Shown: positions 26,250 to 33,570 of the stretch, one piece after another
Layout of the letters: the number at the start of each line of letters is the position of its first letter
Numbering within the stretch: position 1 is the stretch's first letter
DNA from: Ramlibacter cellulosilyticus
Lineage (GTDB): Bacteria > Pseudomonadota > Gammaproteobacteria > Burkholderiales > Burkholderiaceae_C
Direction: 5' to 3'
NCBI RefSeq assembly: GCF_014297465.1
Contig: NZ_JACORT010000017.1
Span: 1 to 64,000, forward strand
Length of the DNA: 64,000 nt
The notes under the pieces: model-generated
Told to the model about the DNA's origin: nothing
What the model saw: only the letters and a program-made list of their open reading frames with translations
Databases searched by the model: none
Position numbers and translations under genes: made by a program

Positions 26250-26975
26250 TCAGGGGGTGTTCGCGCGTTTCCAGCTCGCGCTGTAGCGGCCGGTCGCCTT
26301 CTTCAGGTGCTGCTGCATGGCACGGCGCGCGCCTTCGGCGTCGCGCCCGCGGATCGCCTCCAGCACCGCGGCGTGCTCGCCGATGGCCGCGGTCCAGGAG
26401 GCGGGCGTCTCGAAATAGTCGCCCAGGCGCTCGAACACCGGGCCGTGGCGCGCGCTCCAGAAGCTGCGCACGGTGTCCGCGAGGACCTCGTTGCCGCAAG
26501 CCTGCGCGATCGCGTTGTGGAAGGCCTCGTCGCCTTCGCGCGGTTCGACGTTGGCGGCCACATCCTCGCGCATGCGCTCCAGCGCCGCGGCCATCTCCGC
26601 GACCTGCGGCTTGCGGGCGTGCCGTGCGGCCAGCGCCGCGACTTCGGCTTCCACCAGTTCGCGGGCCTGCATCACCTGCAACGGCCCCCAGTCGGCGCCG
26701 CTTGCGGCGGCCTGGCGCGTGGCGATCGCACCGCTGCGGCGGCGCGCTTCCTGCACGTAGATGCCGGAGCCGATGCGCACCTCGACCCAGCCTTCGACCT
26801 CGAGCGCGATGAGCGCTTCCCGCACCGAAGGCCGGCTCACGCCGAGCTGCCTGGCGAGGTCCCGCTCCGCCGGCAGCCGCGTGCCGGCGACGAACTCGCC
26901 GCCCGCGATGAGGCCACGCAGCTGCTCCGCGATCTGGCGGTAGAGGCGGCTGGTCTCGACGGTCTGCAGGGGCAT
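26250..26975 (-). CDS. FadR-subfamily GntR transcriptional regulator
   Basis: 241 residues. The winged helix at residues 10-75 has RLYRQIAEQLRGLIAGGEFVAGTRLPAERDLARQLGVSRPSVREALIALEVEGWVEVRIGSGIYV, followed by an FCD ligand domain with the Asp/His metal-binding pattern (EGDEAFHNAIAQACGN, GEHAAVLEAIRGRD). It heads the TRAP-UxaA-Ldh run and is divergent from the SDR-SDR-FAH genes, so it probably represses both sides in the absence of a sugar acid. No ribosome site is visible ahead of the ATG; the TAGGGGC array starts 11 bases upstream. Confidence 0.9.
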   Translation of the reverse strand: MPLQTVETSRLYRQIAEQLRGLIAGGEFVAGTRLPAERDLARQLGVSRPSVREALIALEVEGWVEVRIGSGIYVQEARRRSGAIATRQAAASGADWGPLQVMQARELVEAEVAALAARHARKPQVAEMAAALERMREDVAANVEPREGDEAFHNAIAQACGNEVLADTVRSFWSARHGPVFERLGDYFETPASWTAAIGEHAAVLEAIRGRDAEGARRAMQQHLKKATGRYSASWKRANTP

Positions 26976-26985
26976 GGACTAGTGT

Positions 26986-27040
26986 TAGGGGTTAGGGGCT
27001 AGGGGCTAGGGGCTAGGGGCTAGGGGCTAGGGGCTAGGGT
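26986..27040. repeat. TAGGGGC heptamer tandem array (seven units)
   Basis: Seven contiguous 7-base units run from 26986 to 27034 (first unit TAGGGGT, then six TAGGGGC), followed by a partial TAGGGT. The plus strand carries successive GGGG runs spaced by three bases, a pattern able to form G-quadruplexes. Diverged reverse-complement units (CCCCTAG, CCCCTGG, CTAGCCCC) lie at 27112-27145, so the two blocks could also pair. The array occupies the divergent promoter gap between the regulator and the SDR gene. Confidence 0.9.
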
Positions 27041-27050
27041 TGTTGCTGAC

Positions 27051-27069
27051 TGGCCAAGTGGTCAGGCCA
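27051..27069. promoter_or_regulatory. Candidate regulator operator in divergent gap
   Basis: TGGCC (27051-27055) and GGCCA (27065-27069) form a perfect 5-bp inverted repeat with a 9-base spacer containing TGGTCA, a half-site resembling GntR/FadR-type TGGT...ACCA operators. It lies between the two heptamer blocks, about 90 bases before the SDR start. The assignment is by position and pattern only. Confidence 0.35.
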
Positions 27070-27159
27070 ATTACTATCCGGCCCGAAGCCTTCGGAATGC
27101 ATCGGGGTGTTCCCCTAGCCCCTGGCCCCTCATCTCTAGCCCCTACGAAGGAGCACGAA

Positions 27160-27906
27160 GTGCGACTGCAGAACAAGACCGCCCTCGTCACCGCCGCCGG
27201 ACAGGGCATCGGCCGCGCCAGCGCGCTCGCGCTCGCGGCCGAAGGCGCGCAGGTGTGGGCCACGGACGTGAACCCGCGCCTGCTCGATGGCTACGAAGGC
27301 GTGCCCAACGTGCGCTGCGTGCAGCTCGACGTGCTGGACAAGGACGCGATCGGGCGCGTGATCGCGGCCATGCCCGCCATCGACGTCCTCTTCAACTGCG
27401 CGGGCTTCGTGCACGGCGGCACCGTGCTGCAGGCCAGCGACGAGGAGTGGAACTTCGCCCTCAACCTCAACGTGCGGGCGCAGTTCTGGGCGATCCAGGC
27501 CGCGCTGCCGCGCATGCTGCAGAACAAGGGCGGGCAGGGCGCCGGCAGCATCATCAACATGGCCAGCGTGTGCAGCAGCATCAAGGGCCTGCCCAACCGC
27601 TTCATCTACGGCACGACCAAGGCCGCCGTGATCGGCCTGACCAAGAGCGTGGCCGCCGACTACGTGGCCAACGGCATCCGCTGCAACGCGATCTGCCCCG
27701 GCACCGTCGACACGCCTTCGCTGCAGGACCGGATCAACGCGAACGCCGACCCGGAAGCCGCGCGCAAGGCCTTCATCGCCCGCCAGCCCATGGGGCGGCT
27801 CGCCACCGCGGAAGAGATCGCGCCGCTGGTGGTGTACCTCGCGAGCGAGGAGTCGGTGTTCGTCACCGGCCAGGCCTATGCGGTCGACGGAGGCATCACG
27901 CTATGA
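27160..27906 (+). CDS. SDR dehydrogenase, 2-keto-3-deoxy-sugar-acid dehydrogenase-like
   Basis: 248 residues from a GTG at 27160 with AAGGAG 7 bases upstream. Classical SDR with TAAGQGIGRA, FNCAGFVHGG, and the catalytic Ser and Y-x3-K in SVCSS and YGTTKAAV, plus NAICPGTVDTPSLQDRI. This sub-branch includes 2-keto-3-deoxy-L-fuconate dehydrogenase and type 2 3-hydroxybutyrate dehydrogenase. With the following SDR and FAH hydrolase, the former role fits better. Confidence 0.82.
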   Translation: MRLQNKTALVTAAGQGIGRASALALAAEGAQVWATDVNPRLLDGYEGVPNVRCVQLDVLDKDAIGRVIAAMPAIDVLFNCAGFVHGGTVLQASDEEWNFALNLNVRAQFWAIQAALPRMLQNKGGQGAGSIINMASVCSSIKGLPNRFIYGTTKAAVIGLTKSVAADYVANGIRCNAICPGTVDTPSLQDRINANADPEAARKAFIARQPMGRLATAEEIAPLVVYLASEESVFVTGQAYAVDGGITL

Positions 27907-28649
27907 ACCAGCTCGATTTCCAGGGGCGGCACGCCATCGTCACCGGCGGCGCCGCGGGGCTCGGCCTCGCGATCGCGCAGCGCCTGCTCGCCTCGGGCGG
28001 CAGCGTGTCGCTGTGGGACCGCGACCAGGCCGCGGGCCGGCAGGCGGCCGAGCGCCTGGGCGCCAGCGCCACGTTCGTGCAGGTGGACGTGGCCGACGAG
28101 ACGTCCGTGCGCGAGGCGCTGCAGTCCACCGTGCGCCGCAGCCGGCGCATCGATGCGCTGGTGAACGGTGCCGGCATCACCGGCCCGAACGTGAAACTGT
28201 GGGAATACCCGCTCGGCTCGTGGCGCCAGGTGATGGACGTGAACCTCACGGGCCTGTTCCTCTGTTGCCGCGAAGTGGTGCCGGTGATGCGCGAGGCGAA
28301 CTACGGCCGCATCGTCAACATCGCTTCGGTCGCGGGCAAGGACGGCAACCCGAACGCCAGCGCGTACAGCGCGAGCAAGGCCGCCGTGATCGCGCTGACC
28401 AAGTCGCTCGGCAAGGAGCTGGCCGACGGCGGCGTGCGCGTGAACTGCGTGACGCCCGCGGCCGTGAAGACGGCGATCTTCGACCAGATGACGGAGGAGC
28501 ACATCGCCTTCATGCTTTCGAAGATCCCCATGGGCCGCTTCGGCACGCCCGAGGAAGTGGCGGCGATGGTGGCGTGGCTGTGCACCGAGGAATGCTCTTT
28601 CTCCACCGGCGCCACCTTCGACCTCTCCGGCGGCCGCGCCACCTACTGA
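27903..28649 (+). CDS. SDR oxidoreductase
   Basis: 248 residues, start overlapping the previous stop (ATGA). It has TGGAAGLGLAIA, NGAGITGPN, NIASVAGKDGNPNASAYSASKAAV with YxxxK, and VNCVTPAAVKTAIFDQ. It belongs to the same broad FabG/glucose-dehydrogenase group as its neighbour. In sugar-acid pathways two SDRs often act as the sugar dehydrogenase and the ketodeoxyacid dehydrogenase; which is which is not decidable here. Confidence 0.85.
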   Translation: MNQLDFQGRHAIVTGGAAGLGLAIAQRLLASGGSVSLWDRDQAAGRQAAERLGASATFVQVDVADETSVREALQSTVRRSRRIDALVNGAGITGPNVKLWEYPLGSWRQVMDVNLTGLFLCCREVVPVMREANYGRIVNIASVAGKDGNPNASAYSASKAAVIALTKSLGKELADGGVRVNCVTPAAVKTAIFDQMTEEHIAFMLSKIPMGRFGTPEEVAAMVAWLCTEECSFSTGATFDLSGGRATY

Positions 28650-28675
28650 CAACAACGACCCCAAGGAAACCAACA

Positions 28676-29530
28676 ATGAAACTGGTTCGCTACGGCAACC
28701 CGGGCCGCGAGAAGCCCGGCCTCATCGACGCCGACGGCAAGCTGCGCGACCTGAGCAGCATCGTCCCCGACATCGGCCCGGCGCAGCTCGGGCAGGTGGG
28801 GCTCGCGCGCATCCGCAAGGCCAACCCGGCCAGGCTGCCGCTGGTGCGCGGCAACCCGCGTTTCGCCTGCCCCGTGGCGCACGTGCCCAAGTTCATCGCG
28901 ATCGGCCTGAACTACTCGGACCATGCCGCCGAATCGAACATGCCGATCCCCGCCGAGCCCATCGTGTTCATGAAGGCGACGAGCTGCATCCAGGGCGCGA
29001 ACGACCCCGTGATGCTGCCGCGCGGCTCGGTCAAGACCGACTGGGAGGTGGAACTGGGCGTCGTGATCGGCACGCGCGCCCGCTACGTGCCTTCCAGCAA
29101 GGCACTGAACCACGTCGCCGGCTACACGGTGGTGAACGACGTGAGCGAGCGCGAATACCAGCTGGAGCGCGGCTCGCAGTGGGACAAGGGCAAGGGCTGC
29201 GACACCTTCGGCCCCATCGGGCCGTGGCTCGTCACGGCCGACGAGATCCCCAACGTGCAGCGCCTGGGCATGTGGCTGGACGTGAACGGCGAGCGCATGC
29301 AGACCGGCAACACGAAGACGATGATCTTCAACGTGGCCAAGATCGTGAGCTACTGCAGCCACTTCATGACGCTGGAACCCGGCGACGTGATCACCACCGG
29401 CACGCCGCCCGGCGTGGGCCTGGGCATGAAGCCGCCGAAGTACCTGAAGAAGGGCGACGTGATGACGCTCGGCATCGAGGGGCTGGGCGAGCAGCGGCAG
29501 CTGGTCGTGCCGTACAAGGCCTCGGCCTGA
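28676..29530 (+). CDS. Fumarylacetoacetate hydrolase (FAH)-family hydrolase
   Basis: 284 residues from ATG 28676, with AAGGAA upstream. The FAH core shows IGLNYSDHAAE, PIVFMKATSCIQG, the metal-binding acidic residues in DWEVELGVVIG and NDVSEREYQ, and GDVITTGTPPGVGLGMKPP. The short N-terminal domain (KLVRYG...GLIDADGKLRDLS) is typical of bacterial diketo-deoxy-acid hydrolases. Family members cleave 2,4-diketo acids to pyruvate plus lactate or glycolate, which would end the pathway run by the neighbouring SDRs. Confidence 0.88.
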   Translation: MKLVRYGNPGREKPGLIDADGKLRDLSSIVPDIGPAQLGQVGLARIRKANPARLPLVRGNPRFACPVAHVPKFIAIGLNYSDHAAESNMPIPAEPIVFMKATSCIQGANDPVMLPRGSVKTDWEVELGVVIGTRARYVPSSKALNHVAGYTVVNDVSEREYQLERGSQWDKGKGCDTFGPIGPWLVTADEIPNVQRLGMWLDVNGERMQTGNTKTMIFNVAKIVSYCSHFMTLEPGDVITTGTPPGVGLGMKPPKYLKKGDVMTLGIEGLGEQRQLVVPYKASA

Positions 29531-29547
29531 CGCGGCCGGCGGCCGGC

Positions 29548-29574
29548 TGTCACAATCCGCCGGCCTCGCCCGTC
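29548..29574 (+). promoter_or_regulatory. ECF41-type promoter upstream of the sigma gene
   Basis: TGTCACA at 29548-29554, a 16-base spacer, and CGTC at 29571-29574 match the published ECF41 consensus (TGTCACA-N16-CGTC) exactly. The start codon is only 9 bases after the -10 element, so a transcript initiated here would have almost no leader. This implies autoregulation. Confidence 0.8.
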
Positions 29575-29582
29575 TAGGCCGC

Positions 29583-30455
29583 ATGGACTCCCACGACGCC
29601 ACCTTCCACGCCCTGCGCCCCCGCCTGTTCGGCATCGCCTACCGCATGCTCGGCGTGCGCGCGGATGCCGAGGACGTCGTGCAGGATGCCTGGCTGCGCT
29701 GGAACGCCGCGGACACGGCCGCGCTGCAGTCCGCCGAAGCCTGGCTGGTGACGGTCGCCACGCGGCTCGCGATCGACCGCCTGCGCGCGGCGCGGCTGGA
29801 GCGCGAGAGCTACGTCGGCGAATGGCTGCCGGAGCCCATCGTGGAGCTGGACGAGCGCACGCCGGAAAGCATCGCCGAGCGGGCCGACGAGCTGTCGCTC
29901 GCCTTCCTGCACCTGCTGGAGCGCCTCGGTCCCGAGGAGCGCGCCGCCTACCTCCTGCGCCAGGCCTTCGACTACGACTACGGCGAGATCGCGGCCATGC
30001 TGGAGAAGAGCGAGGCGGCGATCCGGCAGGCCGTGCATCGTGCGACCGAGCGCCTGCGGCTGGAGCGGCCGCGGTTCGACGTGCCGCGCGAGACGCACGA
30101 GCAGTTGCTGCGCCGCTTCGTGGCCGCTGCATCCAGCGGTGACCGTGGCGCGATCCGCGCGCTGCTGGCGGACAACGTCTCCGCCATCGGCGACGGTGGC
30201 GGCAAGGTGCCGTCGGTGCCCGGCGGCATGCACGGCGCCGACCGCGTGGCGAACCTCTTCTGGGCCCACCACCTGCGGCTGGGCGAACGCATCGAATACC
30301 GCCTCGCCACCGTCAACGGCACGCCCGGCTTCCTGCGCATCATCGACGGCCAGGTGGAATCGGCGCAGGCCATCGTCACGGACGGCGAGCGCATCGTGCG
30401 GTTCTACGCGGTGCGCAATCCCGACAAGCTGGCGCGCATCGTCGTCGCGCCCTGA
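29583..30455 (+). CDS. ECF41-family RNA polymerase sigma factor (SigJ-like) with SnoaL-like C-terminal domain
   Basis: 290 residues. Region sigma2 (RPRLFGIAYRMLGVRADAEDVVQDAWLRW) and sigma4 (LGPEERAAYLLRQAFDYDYGEIAAMLEKSEAAIRQAVHRA) are followed by a SnoaL/NTF2-like domain. All three ECF41 marks are present: WLPEP at 81-85 in the linker, DGGGK at 204-208, and NPDKL at 279-283. The C-terminal extension modulates sigma activity in place of an anti-sigma factor. It is preceded by its own consensus promoter, and the next gene, also so preceded, encodes a carboxymuconolactone-decarboxylase protein, the classic ECF41 target. Confidence 0.94.
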   Translation: MDSHDATFHALRPRLFGIAYRMLGVRADAEDVVQDAWLRWNAADTAALQSAEAWLVTVATRLAIDRLRAARLERESYVGEWLPEPIVELDERTPESIAERADELSLAFLHLLERLGPEERAAYLLRQAFDYDYGEIAAMLEKSEAAIRQAVHRATERLRLERPRFDVPRETHEQLLRRFVAAASSGDRGAIRALLADNVSAIGDGGGKVPSVPGGMHGADRVANLFWAHHLRLGERIEYRLATVNGTPGFLRIIDGQVESAQAIVTDGERIVRFYAVRNPDKLARIVVAP

Positions 30456-30459
30456 GCGC

Positions 30460-30486
30460 TGTCACACGCGCGCCGCGCGGTTCGTC
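30460..30486 (+). promoter_or_regulatory. ECF41-type promoter upstream of the CMD gene
   Basis: TGTCACA at 30460-30466, a 16-base spacer and CGTC at 30483-30486 repeat the element upstream of the sigma gene with the same spacing. It begins 5 bases after the sigma stop codon and lies 46 bases ahead of the TTG start at 30532, so the sigma factor probably drives this gene directly. Confidence 0.82.
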
Positions 30487-30531
30487 TTGTGGATGGAAGC
30501 AGCGAGCTTCCGTACCGAACAGGAGAACCCC

Positions 30532-30996
30532 TTGGAGTCCCAGCCCCGCCTCGCCTACCAGGCCCTCGCCCCCCGTGCCACCCAGGCACTCGTCGCCTTT
30601 TCCCGCGCGGCCGCGTCCACGCTCGACCGCCGGCTGCACGAGCTCGTGAACCTGCGCATTTCGCAGGTCAACGGCTGCGCCTTCTGCATGGACATGCACG
30701 CGGCCGCGCTGCTGAAGATGGACGTCGACCCGCGCGCGCTGCACGTGCTGGCGGGCTGGCGCGAGGCGCACCGCTTCTTCGACGCGAAGGACCGCGCCGC
30801 GCTGGCCTGGGCCGAGGCGGTGAATGCCGTGCCGCACCGCAGCCCTTCCGACGCGGAGTTCGAGGAGGCCCGCCGGCATTTCCGCGACGAGGAGCTCGCC
30901 GAGCTGACCTTCGCCGTCGGCGCGATCCGCGCGTGGAACATGCTCAACGCGAGCTTCCACCTGCCGGTGCCGGCGAAGCCGTACGCGGTCGGCTAG
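30532..30996 (+). CDS. Carboxymuconolactone decarboxylase / AhpD-like alkylhydroperoxidase
   Basis: 154 residues from a TTG with AGGAG 7 bases upstream; an ATG at 30493 would add 13 residues but lacks a ribosome site. The CMD core has LRISQVNGCAFCMDMHAAAL, giving the redox-active C-x-x-C followed by His as in AhpD, and AFTFAVG-like helix (LTFAVGAIRAWNMLN). It is a probable cytosolic peroxidase-type protein under ECF41 control. Confidence 0.9.
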   Translation: MESQPRLAYQALAPRATQALVAFSRAAASTLDRRLHELVNLRISQVNGCAFCMDMHAAALLKMDVDPRALHVLAGWREAHRFFDAKDRAALAWAEAVNAVPHRSPSDAEFEEARRHFRDEELAELTFAVGAIRAWNMLNASFHLPVPAKPYAVG

Positions 30997-31060
30997 CGGC
31001 GCGGGCATTGCGGTGCCGGCCGCCCGGTGCCATCCTGCGGCTTTCGCAGGACCGCCCACC

Positions 31061-32743
31061 ATGCCCGACGCGAGCGACGCGCCCTTCACCCCGCCCGGCC
31101 TGGACCCCGGCCGCTACCAGCAGGCCTTCCCCGTGCTCACTGCTGCCGAGATCGCGCGCATCGAGCGCTTCGGGCAGGCGGTGGGCTTCCGGCGCGGCGA
31201 GCGCCTGTACGTCGCGGGTGAACCGGGCCCGGGGCTGTACCTCGTGCGCAAGGGCTCCGTCGCGGCGGTGCAGCGCGATTTCCTCGGCAGCCACGCGCAG
31301 GTCGCGCGGCACGGCCCGGGCCAGTTCACCGGCGAAGTCGGGCAGCTCTCCGGCGCGCCGGCCATGGTGGACGGCGTCGCCGAAGAGGACGTCGAGGCGC
31401 TGCTGCTGCCGCCCGGGCAGCTGCGCGCCCTGATCATCGCGGAGGCCGACCTGGGTGAGCGCATCGTTCGCGCGCTGATCCTGCGGCGCGTGGCCCTGCA
31501 GCAGCAGGGCGCCAGCAGCGTCGTGCTGGTCGGCAACCCGCGGGCCGCGGGCGTGGTGCGGCTGCAGAGCTTCCTGGACCGCAACGGTTTCCCCCACCAC
31601 GTGCTCGACACCGGCCGCGATGCGCAGGCGCTGGCCTTGCACCAGCAGTCCGGCGCCGCGCCGGACGACGTGCTCGCCGTCTGCGCCGACGGCACGGTCC
31701 TGCGCAACCCCGGCGAGACCGAACTGGCCCGCTGCATCGGCATGGTGGACAGCGCGCCGCACGAGGAGCTGTTCGACGTGCTGGTGGTCGGCGCGGGGCC
31801 GGCCGGACTGGCGACGGCCGTGTATGCCGCCTCCGAAGGCCTGCGGGTGATGGTGCTGGACCGCCGCGCCTTCGGCGGGCAGGCGGGCGCCAGCGCGCGC
31901 ATCGAGAACTACCTGGGCTTCCCCACGGGCATCTCGGGCCAGGCGCTGGCCGGCCGCGCCTTCGTGCAGGCGCAGAAGTTCGGCGCGCAGTTCCTGATCC
32001 CCGCGGAAGTCGCTTCCCTCGACTGCAGTGCGATGGAACGTGGCGAGCTCGGCGTGCGGCTCGCCGACGGACGCCGGCTGCGGGCGCGCACCGTCGTCGT
32101 GGCGAGCGGCGCGCGCTACCGCCGTCCTTCCGTGCCGCGCCTCGGCGAGTTCGAGGGGCGCGGCGTCTGGTACTGGGCCTCCGCGCTGGAAGCGCAGATG
32201 TGCAGCGGCTCGGAAGTGGCGCTCGTGGGCGGCGGCAATTCGGCGGGCCAGGCCGCCGTGTTCCTGTCGGGGCACGCGGCGCCCGTGCACATGCTCGTGC
32301 GCGGACCCGGCCTGGCGGCGAGCATGTCGCGCTACCTGATCGACCGCATCGAAGGGATCCCCAACATCCACCTGCGCCCGCACACGCAGGTCAGCGCGCT
32401 GCAGGGCGACCCCGTCGCCGGGCTCACCGGCGTGCGCTGGCGGCACCGTTCCGATGGCGAGCAGGAAACGCCGGTGCGCAACCTCTTCCTCTTCCTCGGT
32501 GCCGATCCGGACACCGAGTGGCTGCGCCATTGCGGGGTGGACCTCGACGCGCAGGGCTTCGTGCGCACGGGCGATGCCGTGGCCCCGCCGGGCACGCGCC
32601 GCGCGGCACTGGAGGCGAGCGTGCCGGGCGTGTTCGCCGTGGGCGACGTGCGCAGCGGTTCGGTCAAGCGCGTGGGCGGCGCGATCGGCGAGGGCGCCGC
32701 GGCGGTGGCGATGATCCACCAGCGGCTGGCGCAGCCTGCCTAG
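31061..32743 (+). CDS. FAD-dependent oxidoreductase with N-terminal cyclic-nucleotide-binding domain (thioredoxin-reductase-like)
   Basis: 560 residues from ATG 31061. Residues about 20-140 form a cNMP-binding fold (GERLYVAGEPGPGLYLVRKGSVAAV, PGQFTGEVGQLSGAPAMVDGVAEED). Residues 150-235 are a glutaredoxin-like linker. The rest is a two-dinucleotide-fold flavoprotein (VVGAGPAGLATAVYAASEGL, VALVGGGNSAGQAAVFLSG, GVFAVGDVRSGSVKRVGGAIGEGA). The redox CxxC of thioredoxin reductase is absent (ALEAQMCSGSEV has a single Cys), so it is not a disulfide reductase. It starts 64 bases after the CMD gene; shared regulation is possible but no ECF41 element precedes it. Confidence 0.87.
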   Translation: MPDASDAPFTPPGLDPGRYQQAFPVLTAAEIARIERFGQAVGFRRGERLYVAGEPGPGLYLVRKGSVAAVQRDFLGSHAQVARHGPGQFTGEVGQLSGAPAMVDGVAEEDVEALLLPPGQLRALIIAEADLGERIVRALILRRVALQQQGASSVVLVGNPRAAGVVRLQSFLDRNGFPHHVLDTGRDAQALALHQQSGAAPDDVLAVCADGTVLRNPGETELARCIGMVDSAPHEELFDVLVVGAGPAGLATAVYAASEGLRVMVLDRRAFGGQAGASARIENYLGFPTGISGQALAGRAFVQAQKFGAQFLIPAEVASLDCSAMERGELGVRLADGRRLRARTVVVASGARYRRPSVPRLGEFEGRGVWYWASALEAQMCSGSEVALVGGGNSAGQAAVFLSGHAAPVHMLVRGPGLAASMSRYLIDRIEGIPNIHLRPHTQVSALQGDPVAGLTGVRWRHRSDGEQETPVRNLFLFLGADPDTEWLRHCGVDLDAQGFVRTGDAVAPPGTRRAALEASVPGVFAVGDVRSGSVKRVGGAIGEGAAAVAMIHQRLAQPA

Positions 32744-32757
32744 CGGGCGGGCTTGCT

Positions 32758-33570
32758 TCAGGCGTACAGCGCGGCGCCCGCCTCCCGCACGCGCCGCGCG
32801 CCGTCTTCGCCGAGCGCGCGCACGACCGGCTCCCACAGGCTCGCGTACGGCGGCAGCTCGCCGGGCGGGAAGCTCGTGTGGGGCCAGTCGCTGCCCCAGA
32901 CCATGCGGTCGTCGAACAACGCGGCCGCGCGGCGCACCAGCGGGTGCAGTGCGCCGTACGGCGCCTGCGCCTGCAGCCGGTACCAGCCCGAGAGCTTGAT
33001 CCAGGCGCCGCCCGCCGCCAGCGTGCGCAGGACTTCCCAGGTACCGTCGCTGGCGGCGTGGGCAGGCGTCAGGCCAGCCAGGTGGTCCAGCACGAACGGC
33101 AGCGCGTGGACGGCCTGCCACTGCGCGAGCTGCTCGAGCAACGCAGGGTGCACGTACCACTGCACGTGCCAGCCCCGGCTGCGCAGGAAGGGCGCGATGC
33201 GCGCCAGCGCGGGTGCCACGTCATCGCGCGCGCTGCCCACGGGCGAGACGAGGTTGAAGCGAATGCCGCGCACGCCGGCAGCGTGCATCGCGTCGAGCTC
33301 GGCCTGCGCTTCATCGCCGCGCACCACCACGACGCCGCGGTGGCGTCCGTGCGAAGCGCGCAGCGCCTCCAGCAGGAGCGTGTTGTCGCTGCCGTAGACG
33401 CTGGGCTGCACCAGCACGAGGTGTCCGCAGCCATGCGCCTGCGCCAGGCCCTCGATCTCGGCGAGCGGCCGCGCGACGGGGCGGTAGTGCGCGCCGGCCG
33501 CGGCGGCGCCGGCGTCGAAGACATGCACGTGGGCATCCCAGCCCGGTGCCGGATGCGCAACAGCGGCCAT
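32758..33570 (-). CDS. Amidohydrolase-family TIM-barrel hydrolase (2-pyrone-4,6-dicarboxylate lactonase-like)
   Basis: 270 residues starting at ATG 33570, which shares one base with the preceding stop (TGATG). It has the HxH metal motif at the N terminus (WDAHVHVFD), FVLDHLAG, WIKLSGWYRL and the catalytic Asp in WGSDWPHT. These place it in the amidohydrolase_2 group of lactonases and decarboxylases. The operon with a Bug solute-binding protein suggests hydrolysis of an imported carboxylate or lactone. Confidence 0.84.
   Translation of the reverse strand: MAAVAHPAPGWDAHVHVFDAGAAAAGAHYRPVARPLAEIEGLAQAHGCGHLVLVQPSVYGSDNTLLLEALRASHGRHRGVVVVRGDEAQAELDAMHAAGVRGIRFNLVSPVGSARDDVAPALARIAPFLRSRGWHVQWYVHPALLEQLAQWQAVHALPFVLDHLAGLTPAHAASDGTWEVLRTLAAGGAWIKLSGWYRLQAQAPYGALHPLVRRAAALFDDRMVWGSDWPHTSFPPGELPPYASLWEPVVRALGEDGARRVREAGAALYA

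Noticed and set aside
26986..27040. Telomere-like or replication-origin element
   Set aside because: A short TAGGGGC array inside a promoter gap with no dnaA, parAB or DnaA boxes nearby.
30997..31060. Third ECF41 promoter ahead of the flavoprotein gene
   Set aside because: No TGTCACA element is present in the gap.
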